Notes: a model not told the origin generated them from the sequence alone. A stretch of 64,000 bases of DNA from Labilithrix sp. (GCA_019637195.1 JAHBWA010000031.1:1-64000), one strand, 5' to 3'; positions 53,671-62,837 are shown, counted from the first letter of the stretch. Translations and numbers: made by a program.

Positions 53671-56129
53671 GCCGTACCTCGGACCTCGAGCGTGACGTCG
53701 CCGTGGGTGACGGCGTACGTGGGCGCGAGCGGGGTCGTCAGACGCAGGCGATCGAGCGCGGCCTCGGCGCTCGCGCTCACGCATCCCCCCTCGCACGTCG
53801 GGAGCGCCTCCGGCGCGACCTCGGGAAGCGCGCTCGGAGGGGCGCTCGCGGCCGCGCGACGCGCGACGAGCTCCGTGCCGTCGGCGAGGACGATCGACGC
53901 CTCGCGCCCCGCGGAGAGCGCTACGAGGACGTCGAGGCGGTCCTTGACGTGATCGAGCGTGACGATGCCCGGCTCGGTCGCCGGCGCGAGCGTGTCGATC
54001 GACGCGTCGAGCAACGGGACGATCCCGCCGTCCTTGAGCAGGAGGGGCAAACGCGCGAGGGGCGCCGGCAGCGTGACGCGCTTGCCGCCCTCGCGCACGG
54101 TCCCGTCGGCGAGGTCGACCCACGCGCCCGGCGGGAGCCAGGTCTCTTTCGTGGTCGCGCCACGCTCCACCACCGGCGCGGCCCAGAGCGACGCGCCGAG
54201 GTAGAACGAGCTCTCCTCCTTCCACGCCTCGGGCTCGCGCGGGTGGAGCAAGAACGGATGGCGCATGATCGGCGCCCCCGAGCGGCTCGACTCGCGAATG
54301 AGCACCTCGAAGTACGGCAAGAGGCGCGTGTGGAGGCGCGCCATCTCGGCGTAGACGCGCACGGTCTCGTCGTCGTCCCAGAGCTTCCACTTCTGGCGGC
54401 GGCCGAGCGGGTTCGCGCAGGCGTTCTGCTCCATCATGATGGGCGAGACGGCGCCCACCTCGGCCCAGCGGAGGTACATCTCCTTGTCGTAGGGGAAGTC
54501 GGTGATGCACTTGAAGCCGGTGACGTCGCTCCCCCAGAGCGGGACGCCGCTCAACCCGAGGTTCAGGCCGCCGCGCACCATCGCGGGCAGGCCCTGCGTC
54601 TCGTCGAAGGTCGCCTCGGGATCGCCGCTCCAGACGGCGGGCACCCACTGCTGCGTGCCGGTGTAGCCCGAGCGGACGAAGAAGAGGAAGTCGTCGGGGC
54701 GCTCCTTGACGAGCAGATCGTAGGCGGCCTTCGCGCTCAGCACGGGGTAGGCGTTGTGCAGCTCGTCGCCCTTGCGACCGTCCGCGAAGGACCACGAGCG
54801 CCGCACGTACTCCCCGAAGTCGTGCATCCAGCCGTCGTAGCCGAGGGCGAGCGTGCGCCGGAGCAGGTCGTGGAACCAGGCCACCGCCTCGGGTCTCGTG
54901 AGGTCGATCGTGGCGAGGGTCTGCGGCTCGCCGGAGATGAAGAAGGTCTCGCCGATCTCCCCCTCGGACGTGAGCGCGAAGAATCCGCGGTCCTTGCCGT
55001 AGGCGAGATCCTCTGCGGCCTCGGCCTTCGAGGTCGAGACGTACGGGTTGTTGTACGCCATCACCTTGAAGCCCCACGCGTGCGCGTCGCGCGTCCAGGC
55101 GAGCAGCTCGGCCTCGCGTCCGAGCTCGGAGCGCGCCGGCAGCAGGTGGACCGCGTCGTCGAGCCCGGTCGTCGGCACGTGCGCCTCGCGGAGCTTCTTC
55201 CACTCGAGGACGTCGCCGACGCGGTCGCCGTTGCTCACGCGACGCCGCGGTCCGAAGACCCACGACGCCGGGACCATCGGCCGGCCGGTGTCGCGCGTGA
55301 AGTCGTCGAGCGACGCGAGCGGATCGTCGTGGACGTAGACGACCGTCTCGAAGGACGTCGTGTTCGCCGCGACCCGCCAGGCGTCCTGCCGCTCGCTCCC
55401 GAAGTGCGTCTCGGTGCGGTAGGTCGTGTCGAGGTGCACCGCGTAGCCCGCGCTCGAGAGGAAGAACGGCACCGGGAAGTACGTCATCGACGGGCCGTTC
55501 GGGAACGGGTTCTGGGCGTCCGCTGGGACCCGCTCCCCCTTCCCCGCGCCGCCCTCCTCGGCCCACGAGTACATCGACGTCCCGCGGTGGTCGACGCTCG
55601 CGAAGCGCTCGCCGAGCCCGAAGAAGTGCTCGTCCGGGTCGAGCGCGAACGACAGCGTCGTCTTGTTCCACCCTTCGCGGGCGGCGCTCGTCTTCACCCG
55701 CACCTTCGCGCCGTCGACCGCGACGTCGATCGACACCTTGCCGGCGCCGACGTCGAGCTCGAACGACGCCGTCGTGTCCGTGCGCGCGATGACGCGCGCG
55801 CGCGTGCCGTGCTCCCACGGCCGCTCCTCGGGGAAGTAGCCGTCCCAGCCCGGGATCACCTTGATGCCGTCGGGACCGTCGTCCTGGGTCGCAGCCGGTC
55901 CGCCGTAGGCGTCCGCGCCGCCGCCGCTGAGCGTGCGCAGCACCTCCTTGCCGCTCGCGTCGAGCACGCGGATCTGGAACGGCGCGAGGCCGATGGTCGC
56001 CCCGGCGCCCGATCCGCGGAGCTCGACCGGCGGCGGCTGAACCTCGGTGTCTCCGTCGCACGCGGGCGCGAGACCGAGAACACCGGCGCCCACGAGCGCG
56101 ACCACACGCGTCTTCCAACCCCTCGACAT
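53631..56129 (-). CDS. Glycoside hydrolase family 31 alpha-glycosidase, lipoprotein
   Basis: The 832-residue exported enzyme has a lipoprotein signal (GVLGLAPAC, Cys24) and an N-terminal galactose-mutarotase-like domain (about 40-270; HFFGLGERFASVDHRG). The GH31 barrel follows with the nucleophile Asp437 in GWMHDFGEY and the acid/base Asp503 in WSGDPEATF, then distal beta domains (VPLLDASIDTLAP onward). GH31 enzymes cleave alpha-linked glucose, xylose or sulfoquinovose. The DFGEY and SGD contexts resemble the subgroup that includes YicI- and YihQ-like enzymes, but specificity is not readable. Minus-strand TACAGT (56137-56142) ends 7 nt before the ATG. Confidence 0.92.
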   Translation of the reverse strand: MSRGWKTRVVALVGAGVLGLAPACDGDTEVQPPPVELRGSGAGATIGLAPFQIRVLDASGKEVLRTLSGGGADAYGGPAATQDDGPDGIKVIPGWDGYFPEERPWEHGTRARVIARTDTTASFELDVGAGKVSIDVAVDGAKVRVKTSAAREGWNKTTLSFALDPDEHFFGLGERFASVDHRGTSMYSWAEEGGAGKGERVPADAQNPFPNGPSMTYFPVPFFLSSAGYAVHLDTTYRTETHFGSERQDAWRVAANTTSFETVVYVHDDPLASLDDFTRDTGRPMVPASWVFGPRRRVSNGDRVGDVLEWKKLREAHVPTTGLDDAVHLLPARSELGREAELLAWTRDAHAWGFKVMAYNNPYVSTSKAEAAEDLAYGKDRGFFALTSEGEIGETFFISGEPQTLATIDLTRPEAVAWFHDLLRRTLALGYDGWMHDFGEYVRRSWSFADGRKGDELHNAYPVLSAKAAYDLLVKERPDDFLFFVRSGYTGTQQWVPAVWSGDPEATFDETQGLPAMVRGGLNLGLSGVPLWGSDVTGFKCITDFPYDKEMYLRWAEVGAVSPIMMEQNACANPLGRRQKWKLWDDDETVRVYAEMARLHTRLLPYFEVLIRESSRSGAPIMRHPFLLHPREPEAWKEESSFYLGASLWAAPVVERGATTKETWLPPGAWVDLADGTVREGGKRVTLPAPLARLPLLLKDGGIVPLLDASIDTLAPATEPGIVTLDHVKDRLDVLVALSAGREASIVLADGTELVARRAAASAPPSALPEVAPEALPTCEGGCVSASAEAALDRLRLTTPLAPTYAVTHGDVTLEVRGTAVRRVRWDVMRLR

Positions 56130-56136
56130 CGACGAG

Positions 56137-56142
56137 ACTGTA
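56137..56142 (-). promoter_or_regulatory. -10-like TACAGT before the GH31 gene
   Basis: On the minus strand TACAGT ends exactly 7 nt before the ATG at 56129. It implies that GH31 can be transcribed separately from the operon upstream. Confidence 0.45.
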
Positions 56143-56198
56143 GCGCTCCTCCGTTCGAACGGAAGCGACAGCGCGCAAACCCGAGCGCGACGGCGCGC

Positions 56199-56789
56199 TC
56201 AGCGGCACCAGCACTGCGGCGTGTCGGAGATCTGCGCTCCGTGCGACAGGCCGCAGGTACCCGTGTAAACCCGAGCACCGTCGGCCTTGCAGGCCTCCTC
56301 GCAGTCGAGGACGTTCGTCGTCCCGGCGGCCGTGCAGATCGTGATCGACCCGTCGTCGTTGCAGGACGCGAGCGTCCCGGCGCACGCCGGGAAACACGTC
56401 TCGAGCGCCGGCGAGCTCGACGTCGTGAGGTCCGCGCAGCTCGCGGTCGCGAGCACGTCGGCGCAGGCGCCGGTGACGAGGATCGCCGTGAACTGGCGCC
56501 GGCACACGTCCATCGTGACCGCCTGGCCGCACTCCGTCACGAGGCGCGTGCAGAGCTTGTCTGCGTTGATCGGCCGGCGACCGCTCGAGCCCGACGCGCC
56601 GCTCGATGCGCCCGACGCACCCGAGCTCGAGCTCGCGCTCGACGACGTGGACCCGCTCCCCGGGTACGGCTCGCACGCCAAGCCTCCCAGCGCGAGCGCC
56701 GCGCCGATCGCCGCGCGCGCCGCGCGCGATGCCCACCGCCCGCGCGCCCTCCCGACCGTCGTCGGCCCGATGGCTTCGAGCCCGCTCAC
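56199..56789 (-). CDS. Small Cys-rich lipoprotein, coupled to the beta-helix gene
   Basis: The 196-residue product has an unusually long n-region before its signal core (RWASRAARAAIGAALALGGLAC, lipobox Cys near residue 40). A Ser/Gly/Ala linker follows and then a Cys-rich domain (LCTRLVTECGQAVTMDVCRRQF ... PQCWCR, about 14 Cys). The Cys pattern suggests a disulfide-stabilised surface module. The GTG start at 56789 overlaps the upstream beta-helix stop (GTGA), so the two proteins are probably made together. Function unknown. Confidence 0.75.
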   Translation of the reverse strand: MSGLEAIGPTTVGRARGRWASRAARAAIGAALALGGLACEPYPGSGSTSSSASSSSGASGASSGASGSSGRRPINADKLCTRLVTECGQAVTMDVCRRQFTAILVTGACADVLATASCADLTTSSSPALETCFPACAGTLASCNDDGSITICTAAGTTNVLDCEEACKADGARVYTGTCGLSHGAQISDTPQCWCR

Positions 56790-59161
56790 GGTCCGAAGCC
56801 CTCGAGCGGCGCCGGGACCGGGACCTCTCCGGAGCCGACCTTCGACCCGTTTTCCTCGAAGCGGGTGTCGGTCGTGAAGGTCACCGACAGCGGCGTCAGC
56901 TCCGCCGGCGCCTCCGACGACTCGACGAGCGCGACCCCTTCCTGGACGTGGACGCCGACGGCGTTTCCGCGGACGACGGACGACGCGACCGAACCCGACG
57001 CGCTCGAGAAGACCAGCCCGACGCTGGCGTTGTCGCGGACGATCGAGCGCGACATGACGAGCGCGCCGCCGCGGGAGACGCCCACGCCGTGCCCGAAGCC
57101 GAGCGCGGTCGAGCGCACTCCCTCGAACACCGACCCGTCGACGATCGCGCGCGTCTCGGCTTCGAGCACGGCCAACCCGGCCTCCGCGCCGCCCCGCGTG
57201 AGGACGCGCGAGAGGTTCAGCGCCCCGCCGTTCTGGACGTTCAGCGCGTACGCCCTGCCGTCGCCCCGGGACGCCTGGGTGTCGACGATCGAGACGCCGC
57301 GGAGCGAGGCCACGGAGCCCGATCCGGTCACGACGACCGCGGCGTCCGACGCGCGCGCGATCGCCGCGTCCGTGAGCGTGAGCTCGGCGCCCTCCGCCGC
57401 GACGACCGCGATGCCTCCGTCGTCGTCGGCGGACCTCATGTCGGTGATCGCCGCGCGCTGGAGAGAGACCTTCCCCGAGGCGGTCGCGAGCACGCCGAGC
57501 GCCTCGGCACGGCGCACGATGACGTCGCGCGCGTCGAGCGAGCCGCCGTCCAACGCGACGATCGATGCGCTGGCGTTGTTCTGCGCGCTGTCGATGCTCC
57601 GGCCGACGTCCGACACGACCGCGCCCGCGACGGTCGCGCTGCCCTGGACCGCGATGCCCACGCCGCTGACGTTCGCGACGTAGACGTCGCTCGCCTCGAG
57701 CCTCCCGTTGGCGATGATCCCGCCGACGCCGCTGTCGACGACCGCCGTGCGCGTCACGATGAGCCGGCTCGACGAGACGCCGATGACGCCGCCGATCGCC
57801 TCGTCGGGATCGCCGACGACGCCGCGAACGACGCTCGACGTCACGGTCAGCTCCGCGCCTCGGTTCGCGAAGAACCCGGTAAGGGCGGGCCGCGCGCACG
57901 TCGTCCCCGTGACCTCCATGTCCACCCGGCCCTGCGCGACCACGCAGCTCGCGAGCGATCCGCCGGACGAGTCCGGGCCCGGGCGGACGTCGGCGATGTA
58001 CGAGCGCTCGACCTGGACGGCGATCGCGCCCTCCCCCGACGTCGCCGCCGCCGCGACGACGCCGCCGCCGAACGTGTCGAGCACCGCCGACTCGCGCACG
58101 GTGACCTGGCCGCCGGTCTGCGCGCCGACGCCCCAGCCGTAGGCGCGGTTGCCCGCGCGCTGGGACACGCCAGCGATGATCGAGCGCGCGAGCGTGAGCC
58201 GGGCGTCGCGCTGCGCGCCCGCGCCCATCTCGCCCGAGCTCGTGATCGCCGAGTCCTCGACGCTCACGTCGCTCTCGAACCCCGCCGCGACGCCGTGGCC
58301 GAAGCGGCCCGACGCGTCGGGCAGCGTCCCCCGCACCGCGAGCCCCTTCGCCGAGACACGGGTGCCCGGGTCGGCCGCGAGGACCCCGAGGCGCCGATTG
58401 CCCTCGAGCACGAGAGCGTCGAGCGTCACCTCGGCGCCGGCGCTGGCCGAGACGCCGACCTCGAACGAGGTGATCGTGAGGCCGCGGACCGACACGTCGA
58501 TCTCGCGGGCGACGTCGACGCCGGGGGTCGTCGCGTCACCGCCTCGGAGCGTGACCCGCGCGGCGCAGCGCCCCGCGAGCGTGACCGCCCTCGGGAGCGT
58601 GACCGTGCCGCTGTACGTGCCTTCCTCGATAGCGATCGTCGCGCCCGCGGGAGCCGCCGCCACCGCCTCCTGGATGGTCGTGAAGTGCGTGGCGTCGACC
58701 TGGCCAGGCGTGAAGGAGTCGTCGACGAAGTACCTCGCCGCGGGCGGCGGAAACGGAGCCGCGCAGTCGCCCACCGGCACGCACGAGGCCGAGCCGAGCC
58801 GCGCGCGCGTCGCGCCCGTGCACTCCGCCTTCGCCATCACCGGAACGCACCCGATCCCGGAAGGATCGCGCGAGAAGCCCGCCGGGCACGCGACGGGCCC
58901 CACCGGGGTGCACTCGGCCCGACCGAAGAACGCCACCGTGCCCGGCTCGCACGTCGCGAGCTCACCGCACGGCGCGCCGTCGGGACCGGCGCCGCCTTGG
59001 CACTCCTCGAAGCCGGCCGGCGCGCACCGATCGCCCTCCACCCCCGTGCCCGGCTCGCAGACGAGCGGCGCGCCCGGCCCCGTGGTGCCGGGCGAGCCCG
59101 TGTCGTCCTCACCGCAGGCGGCGGCGAACAGCGCCGCGATCGCGATCCCACGCCTCCACAT
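56786..59161 (-). CDS. Right-handed parallel beta-helix lipoprotein
   Basis: The 791-residue product has a lipoprotein signal (ALFAAAC, Cys16) and a short Cys-rich N-terminal region with two or three EGF-like spaced Cys (CEPGTGVEGDRCAPAGFEECQ). A large beta-helix domain runs from about residue 155 to 760. It begins FTTIQEAVAAAPAGATIAIEEGTYSG and continues with many DUF1565/pectate-lyase-like turns of the form (V/I)xxSxVxGxxxxGI. No pectate-lyase catalytic Asp triad can be identified by eye. Such proteins bind or cleave polysaccharide or act as adhesins. The ATG at 59161 has the Shine-Dalgarno GGAGG within the previous gene's last codons; only one base separates the two frames. Confidence 0.86.
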   Translation of the reverse strand: MWRRGIAIAALFAAACGEDDTGSPGTTGPGAPLVCEPGTGVEGDRCAPAGFEECQGGAGPDGAPCGELATCEPGTVAFFGRAECTPVGPVACPAGFSRDPSGIGCVPVMAKAECTGATRARLGSASCVPVGDCAAPFPPPAARYFVDDSFTPGQVDATHFTTIQEAVAAAPAGATIAIEEGTYSGTVTLPRAVTLAGRCAARVTLRGGDATTPGVDVAREIDVSVRGLTITSFEVGVSASAGAEVTLDALVLEGNRRLGVLAADPGTRVSAKGLAVRGTLPDASGRFGHGVAAGFESDVSVEDSAITSSGEMGAGAQRDARLTLARSIIAGVSQRAGNRAYGWGVGAQTGGQVTVRESAVLDTFGGGVVAAAATSGEGAIAVQVERSYIADVRPGPDSSGGSLASCVVAQGRVDMEVTGTTCARPALTGFFANRGAELTVTSSVVRGVVGDPDEAIGGVIGVSSSRLIVTRTAVVDSGVGGIIANGRLEASDVYVANVSGVGIAVQGSATVAGAVVSDVGRSIDSAQNNASASIVALDGGSLDARDVIVRRAEALGVLATASGKVSLQRAAITDMRSADDDGGIAVVAAEGAELTLTDAAIARASDAAVVVTGSGSVASLRGVSIVDTQASRGDGRAYALNVQNGGALNLSRVLTRGGAEAGLAVLEAETRAIVDGSVFEGVRSTALGFGHGVGVSRGGALVMSRSIVRDNASVGLVFSSASGSVASSVVRGNAVGVHVQEGVALVESSEAPAELTPLSVTFTTDTRFEENGSKVGSGEVPVPAPLEGFGP

Positions 59162-59162
59162 C

Positions 59163-60431
59163 TCAGCCTCCGTCACCCGCGCCGCCGTCGGGCGCGCCGC
59201 TGTCTTCGGCGCCCGCGTCGCGGGCCGTCTTCGGGATCACGCACTCGACGAGCGGCGCGACCGTCTCGGTCTTGCCCGCCGTCGCTTGCAGCGCGTTGAA
59301 CGCGACGCCCATGCTCATGGCGTCGCAAGGGGCCTCGGGGTCGCTGCGCCCGTCCGCGAGGATGTCGAGGTTGTCGTTCACGAACGTGCTCATCAGCTCG
59401 TAGTTGTCCTTGTCGTTCGTGTCGCAGAAGCCGATGAGGCGAAAGCCGTTGATGACGTCACGCTGGCGCACGCGCCCGGCGATGATCCCGTCCTCGATCC
59501 GCCAGACGCGGTCTTGCCCCTTGGCAAGCTTGCCCACGACGACGCTGTGCTGGAGGCGGATCGGGTACGCCACGACGACACCCTTGTAGCCGGGGAACCA
59601 GAAGAGCGTGTCCTGGGGCAGCTCGGTCACGAGGTAGCCGTCGCGCACGAACGCGTCGGCGCTGAAGATCCGCGAGTCGGGCAGGTTCGGGCCGCCGCGA
59701 TCCTCGACGAGCGTGTCGGCCTGCACCGTCCACGGCATGTCGGGGGTGAAGCACGGTTGATTGACCCACTCCGACGTCTCGCAGCTCCACGGCAGCGGCC
59801 GCTCGAGGCCGGGCGACGGGTACAGATCGATGCGCACGCGGTCGTCGTTCGGCTGGCCGTTGTAGCCGGTGATCCGGATGAGGAACGTGTAGTGGCCGAC
59901 GCACAGCGCGCAGTTGAAGGCGTCGTCCGAGAGCCCGTACTTCTTCGCGAGCTGCGGGACCAGCGCGGCCGAGTACTCGAGCTTGCCGAAGGTGTTGTCG
60001 CGGCAGTACCGGCCGTCGCGCGGGAGCTGCGAGGCCCCGGCCTTGCAGCTCGGCGGCGGGTCCTCGGAGAGGCACGTCTCCGACGCCGTGCAGACGCCGT
60101 CGAGGTCGAGCCCGAGGTCCTGCCAGGCGTTCGCGTCGACCACGCCCTGCTCGTTCAGCGAGCCGAGGCGCATCGACGAGATCGCGAGGACGATCGGCCC
60201 CTCGTCCGCCCCCTCGACCGGCGCCGGGCGATCCTCGGGCCTCGGCCTCCCCGCGCTGAAGCAGCCTCGCGAGTCGGGCTTGGACCACCAGCCGACGCCG
60301 CCCTTCGCGGGCGGCCTCTCGATCGCGTCGCCGACGAGGAGCGAGGCGTCGTAGGTGTTGCAGCCGTGCGCGCCCGTCAGGGCCCCGCCCGCCGCGAGAA
60401 GGAAGATCGAGAAGAGGCCACGTGTCCTCAT
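59163..60431 (-). CDS. Myxobacterial lipoprotein, paralogue of the 26801-28006 gene
   Basis: The 422-residue exported protein has a signal sequence ending near GALTGAHGC (Cys28; weak lipobox). The core contains GLDLDGVCTASETC, VGHYTFLIRITGYNGQPNDDRVRIDLYPSPGLERP, a tryptophan-rich segment and DGIIAGRVRQRDVINGFRLIGFCDT, and it ends in a GADAGDGG-like tail (AGAEDSGAPDGGAGDGG). The G(Y/W)NGxP(N/D)DD block and the order of the other elements match the 26801 gene. It is first in the minus-strand operon that continues with the beta-helix and Cys-rich genes. The start at 60431 has the Shine-Dalgarno GAGAGG; an in-frame ATG at 60443 is also possible. Confidence 0.78.
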   Translation of the reverse strand: MRTRGLFSIFLLAAGGALTGAHGCNTYDASLLVGDAIERPPAKGGVGWWSKPDSRGCFSAGRPRPEDRPAPVEGADEGPIVLAISSMRLGSLNEQGVVDANAWQDLGLDLDGVCTASETCLSEDPPPSCKAGASQLPRDGRYCRDNTFGKLEYSAALVPQLAKKYGLSDDAFNCALCVGHYTFLIRITGYNGQPNDDRVRIDLYPSPGLERPLPWSCETSEWVNQPCFTPDMPWTVQADTLVEDRGGPNLPDSRIFSADAFVRDGYLVTELPQDTLFWFPGYKGVVVAYPIRLQHSVVVGKLAKGQDRVWRIEDGIIAGRVRQRDVINGFRLIGFCDTNDKDNYELMSTFVNDNLDILADGRSDPEAPCDAMSMGVAFNALQATAGKTETVAPLVECVIPKTARDAGAEDSGAPDGGAGDGG

Positions 60432-60602
60432 CCGACCTCTCATCGTAGCTCGTTTCGGGGCGCCGCGGCGTCTCGGTGGAGGTCCGGTCCGGGCACCCGC
60501 GCGCCGAGGTCGCCGACGCTCGCGCTCGGGGCCGGCGCGTTCGACGCTCGGCGTTGCGCTTAGAGCTTGATCCGCGGCTTTCGCGCTGGAATACCGGTGT
60601 CC

Positions 60603-62219
60603 ATGAGCGAAGTGGGGAAGATCGTCGGGCTCCTGAAGTCGGACGCGATCGAGAAGCAGATCGCCGCCGCCATCGTCCTCGGGGAGCTGAAGGCGAAGGG
60701 ACCGGGGGTCGTCGAGGGCCTGGGCGCGCTCCTGGCGAGCGGGGTGCCGTTGCTCCAGGTCCACGCGCTCGACGCGCTCGCCCGCGTCGGAGCCAAGAAG
60801 GCCCTCGCGGAGATCTTCCCGCTGCTCGCCACCGGCAACGACGACGTCCGGCGCGCCGCGACGCGCGCGGTCGCCAGCGTCGGCGAGGAGGTCGTCCCGA
60901 TCATCAAGCAGAAGATGGCGGCGGCCGGCCCCGAGGAGCGGCGCGCGCTCGACGCCGCGCTCGCGGAGCTCGGCGGCAAGGACGCGTTCTCGGCGCTGAT
61001 CAAGGGCCTCGCCTCGAGCGACGCGGAGGCCGCCAAGGCCGCGGCGCTCGCCGTGCGCCAGCAGATCAAGAGCGCGGACGGCAACAAGCGCCGGAGCTAC
61101 CTCGCCGAGATCGAGCGGTTCCTCGAGGCCCAGAAGAAGAAGGGCGGCGCCCCGGGGGCGACGGCCGCGGCGGTGAAGATCCTCGGCTACCTCGAGGACG
61201 AGAAGACGATCCCGATGCTGCTGCAGTACAGCGGGGACGAGAAGCAGCACGCGAGCGTCCGCCAGGAGGCGATCATCGCCTTCCGCTTCGCGCTCCAGAA
61301 GGACAAGCCGAGCGCGAAGGTCGTCGACACGCTCGTGAAGGCCGCCGAGGCCGTCGATCGTACGCTCGCGCAGACGGCGCTGCACACCCTCGGCAGCCTC
61401 CAGGTGAGCGAGGACACCGCCAAGCGCCTCGAGAAGCTCGCGGTCCACGCCGACTTCGAGCGCGCGCGGTTCGTCCTCGAGCTGCTCGGGCGCATGGGCG
61501 GCAACGAGGCCGCGCGGGTGCTCACCAAGGTCCTCACCTCGACGACCGACCGCCGCTACGCCGAGGCCGCCGCCGGCGGCCTGTCCGGCAAGGACGACGC
61601 CGTCCCCGCGCTCGCCAAGGCGCTGCTCGAGACGACGAACCCCGACCGCGCCTGGGTCCTCCGCAACGTGCTCCGCCCGACGGCGAAGAAGATCTCGCCG
61701 TCGCTCCGCAAGCAGATCCTCGAGGAGGCGATCGCGCGGCTCGGCAAGGGCGAGCGCAACTACGAGGCTCACCTCGACGTCGCGCGCGACGCCGATCCCG
61801 GCGGCGTCGCTGACGCGCTCCGCGCGCTCGCCGGGCGCCTGCGCAAGAAGGACGAGAACAAGGCGCGCGTCGTCCTCGCGATCCTCTGCAAGTCGGATCG
61901 CGCCACGGACGAGGACCGCTACGCGCTCGCGTCGCTCGAGCTCTCGCGCTCGAACCGCGACACCCGGCCGGCCTCGCGCGCGGGCGACGAGGCGCTCCGC
62001 CTCCTCGGCGGCCTCCTCCGCCACGGCTTCGACGTCGCGCGGGCCCTGAAGAAGGACCGCGTCCTCGAGCTCGACCACCTCTACTACGTGGGCTTCCACT
62101 TCACCGAGGAGGGGCACCCGCTCGGCGAGGAGCTGCTCGAGGAGGTCGTCAAGAAGGGCGGGCGCGCGAAGGTCGCGAAGATGGCGAAGAACAAGCTCGC
62201 CCTCGCCGAGGCCAGCTGA
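60603..62219 (+). CDS. HEAT-repeat protein
   Basis: The 538-residue cytosolic protein consists of repeated helical pairs of the HEAT/PBS-lyase type. Examples are DAIEKQIAAAIVLGELKAKGPGVVEGLGALL, PLLQVHALDALARVGAKKALAEIFPLL, DDVRRAATRAVASVGEEVVP and ALDAALAELGGKDAFSALIKGL, continuing through most of the chain. It has no catalytic domain and is probably a scaffold. The ATG at 60603 begins MSEVGKIVGLLKS, the first helix; an in-frame earlier ATG at 60567 exists but would add an unsupported leader. Downstream, the Grx-like gene starts 111 bp later. Confidence 0.88.
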   Translation: MSEVGKIVGLLKSDAIEKQIAAAIVLGELKAKGPGVVEGLGALLASGVPLLQVHALDALARVGAKKALAEIFPLLATGNDDVRRAATRAVASVGEEVVPIIKQKMAAAGPEERRALDAALAELGGKDAFSALIKGLASSDAEAAKAAALAVRQQIKSADGNKRRSYLAEIERFLEAQKKKGGAPGATAAAVKILGYLEDEKTIPMLLQYSGDEKQHASVRQEAIIAFRFALQKDKPSAKVVDTLVKAAEAVDRTLAQTALHTLGSLQVSEDTAKRLEKLAVHADFERARFVLELLGRMGGNEAARVLTKVLTSTTDRRYAEAAAGGLSGKDDAVPALAKALLETTNPDRAWVLRNVLRPTAKKISPSLRKQILEEAIARLGKGERNYEAHLDVARDADPGGVADALRALAGRLRKKDENKARVVLAILCKSDRATDEDRYALASLELSRSNRDTRPASRAGDEALRLLGGLLRHGFDVARALKKDRVLELDHLYYVGFHFTEEGHPLGEELLEEVVKKGGRAKVAKMAKNKLALAEAS

Positions 62220-62330
62220 CCGGCGCGCCCCGGCGTGGGCCGAGGGGCACCTTCCGGGGGCCCATACTCCCCTGAGGCCGCACTCCCCGCTTGACCGCGG
62301 CGCGAGCGGGACGATGATGTCCGCGCCCTC

Positions 62331-62837
62331 ATGCTCGACCTCGTTCGCACCTCGCTCCACCGCGCGCTCACGACCCCGGCCGGGGACCAGTTTCTCCCGG
62401 TCCGCCTGCCGAAGGACCTCGCGCGCCGCTTCAACGCGCTGATCGGCGATCCCTTGTGCTCGAAGGAGGAGCTCGAGCGCCGGCGCGCCGGACGCGCCAA
62501 GCTCGAGGAGCTGAAGAAGACCGGCGGCTCGTCGACGGCGACCCCGGCGAGCGCGGCGCCCGCCGTGCAGGCGCCGGTCATGATCTACTTCGAGAAGGAC
62601 CGCAACGCGCGGATGCTCGGCCGCATCCAGGAGATGCTCGACGCCAAGAGCGTCACCTACACGCTGCTCGACGTCGCGGGCGACGCGACCGCGCGCGATT
62701 TCGTCCTCCGCGAGGCCAAATGCAAGGACGACGATCTGCCGATCGTCTTCGTCGCGAGCACGGTCGTCGGCGGGTACAACGAGCTCGTCGACTGGGACGT
62801 CTCGGGGCGACTCGCGGACGCCCTCGCGGGCAGGTGA
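62331..62837 (+). CDS. Glutaredoxin-like protein without the active-site cysteines
   Basis: The 168 residues comprise an N-terminal helical region (1-75) with an Ala/Ser linker and then a thioredoxin-fold glutaredoxin domain (about 80-165). The strand-helix start is VMIYFEKDRNARMLGRIQEML, where glutaredoxins normally have a CPYC- or CGFS-type motif; here the site reads DRNA. The cis-Pro loop is kept (DDLPIVFV) and so is GGYNELVDWD, the glutathione-binding GG-(Y/F)-(N/D)-(E/D)-L. The fold is intact but redox chemistry is unlikely. No clear start signal precedes the ATG. It may bind glutathione or act as an adaptor. Confidence 0.82.
   Translation: MLDLVRTSLHRALTTPAGDQFLPVRLPKDLARRFNALIGDPLCSKEELERRRAGRAKLEELKKTGGSSTATPASAAPAVQAPVMIYFEKDRNARMLGRIQEMLDAKSVTYTLLDVAGDATARDFVLREAKCKDDDLPIVFVASTVVGGYNELVDWDVSGRLADALAGR

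Noticed and set aside
53169..57683. 1504-codon open frame on the plus strand
   Set aside because: It lies opposite the GH31, Cys-rich and beta-helix genes, which have clear domains and signal peptides; the plus-strand translation is Arg/Ala-rich and featureless.
56786..59161. Pectate lyase
   Set aside because: The beta-helix repeats are clear, but the calcium-binding Asp cluster and catalytic Arg/Lys of pectate lyases could not be found by eye.
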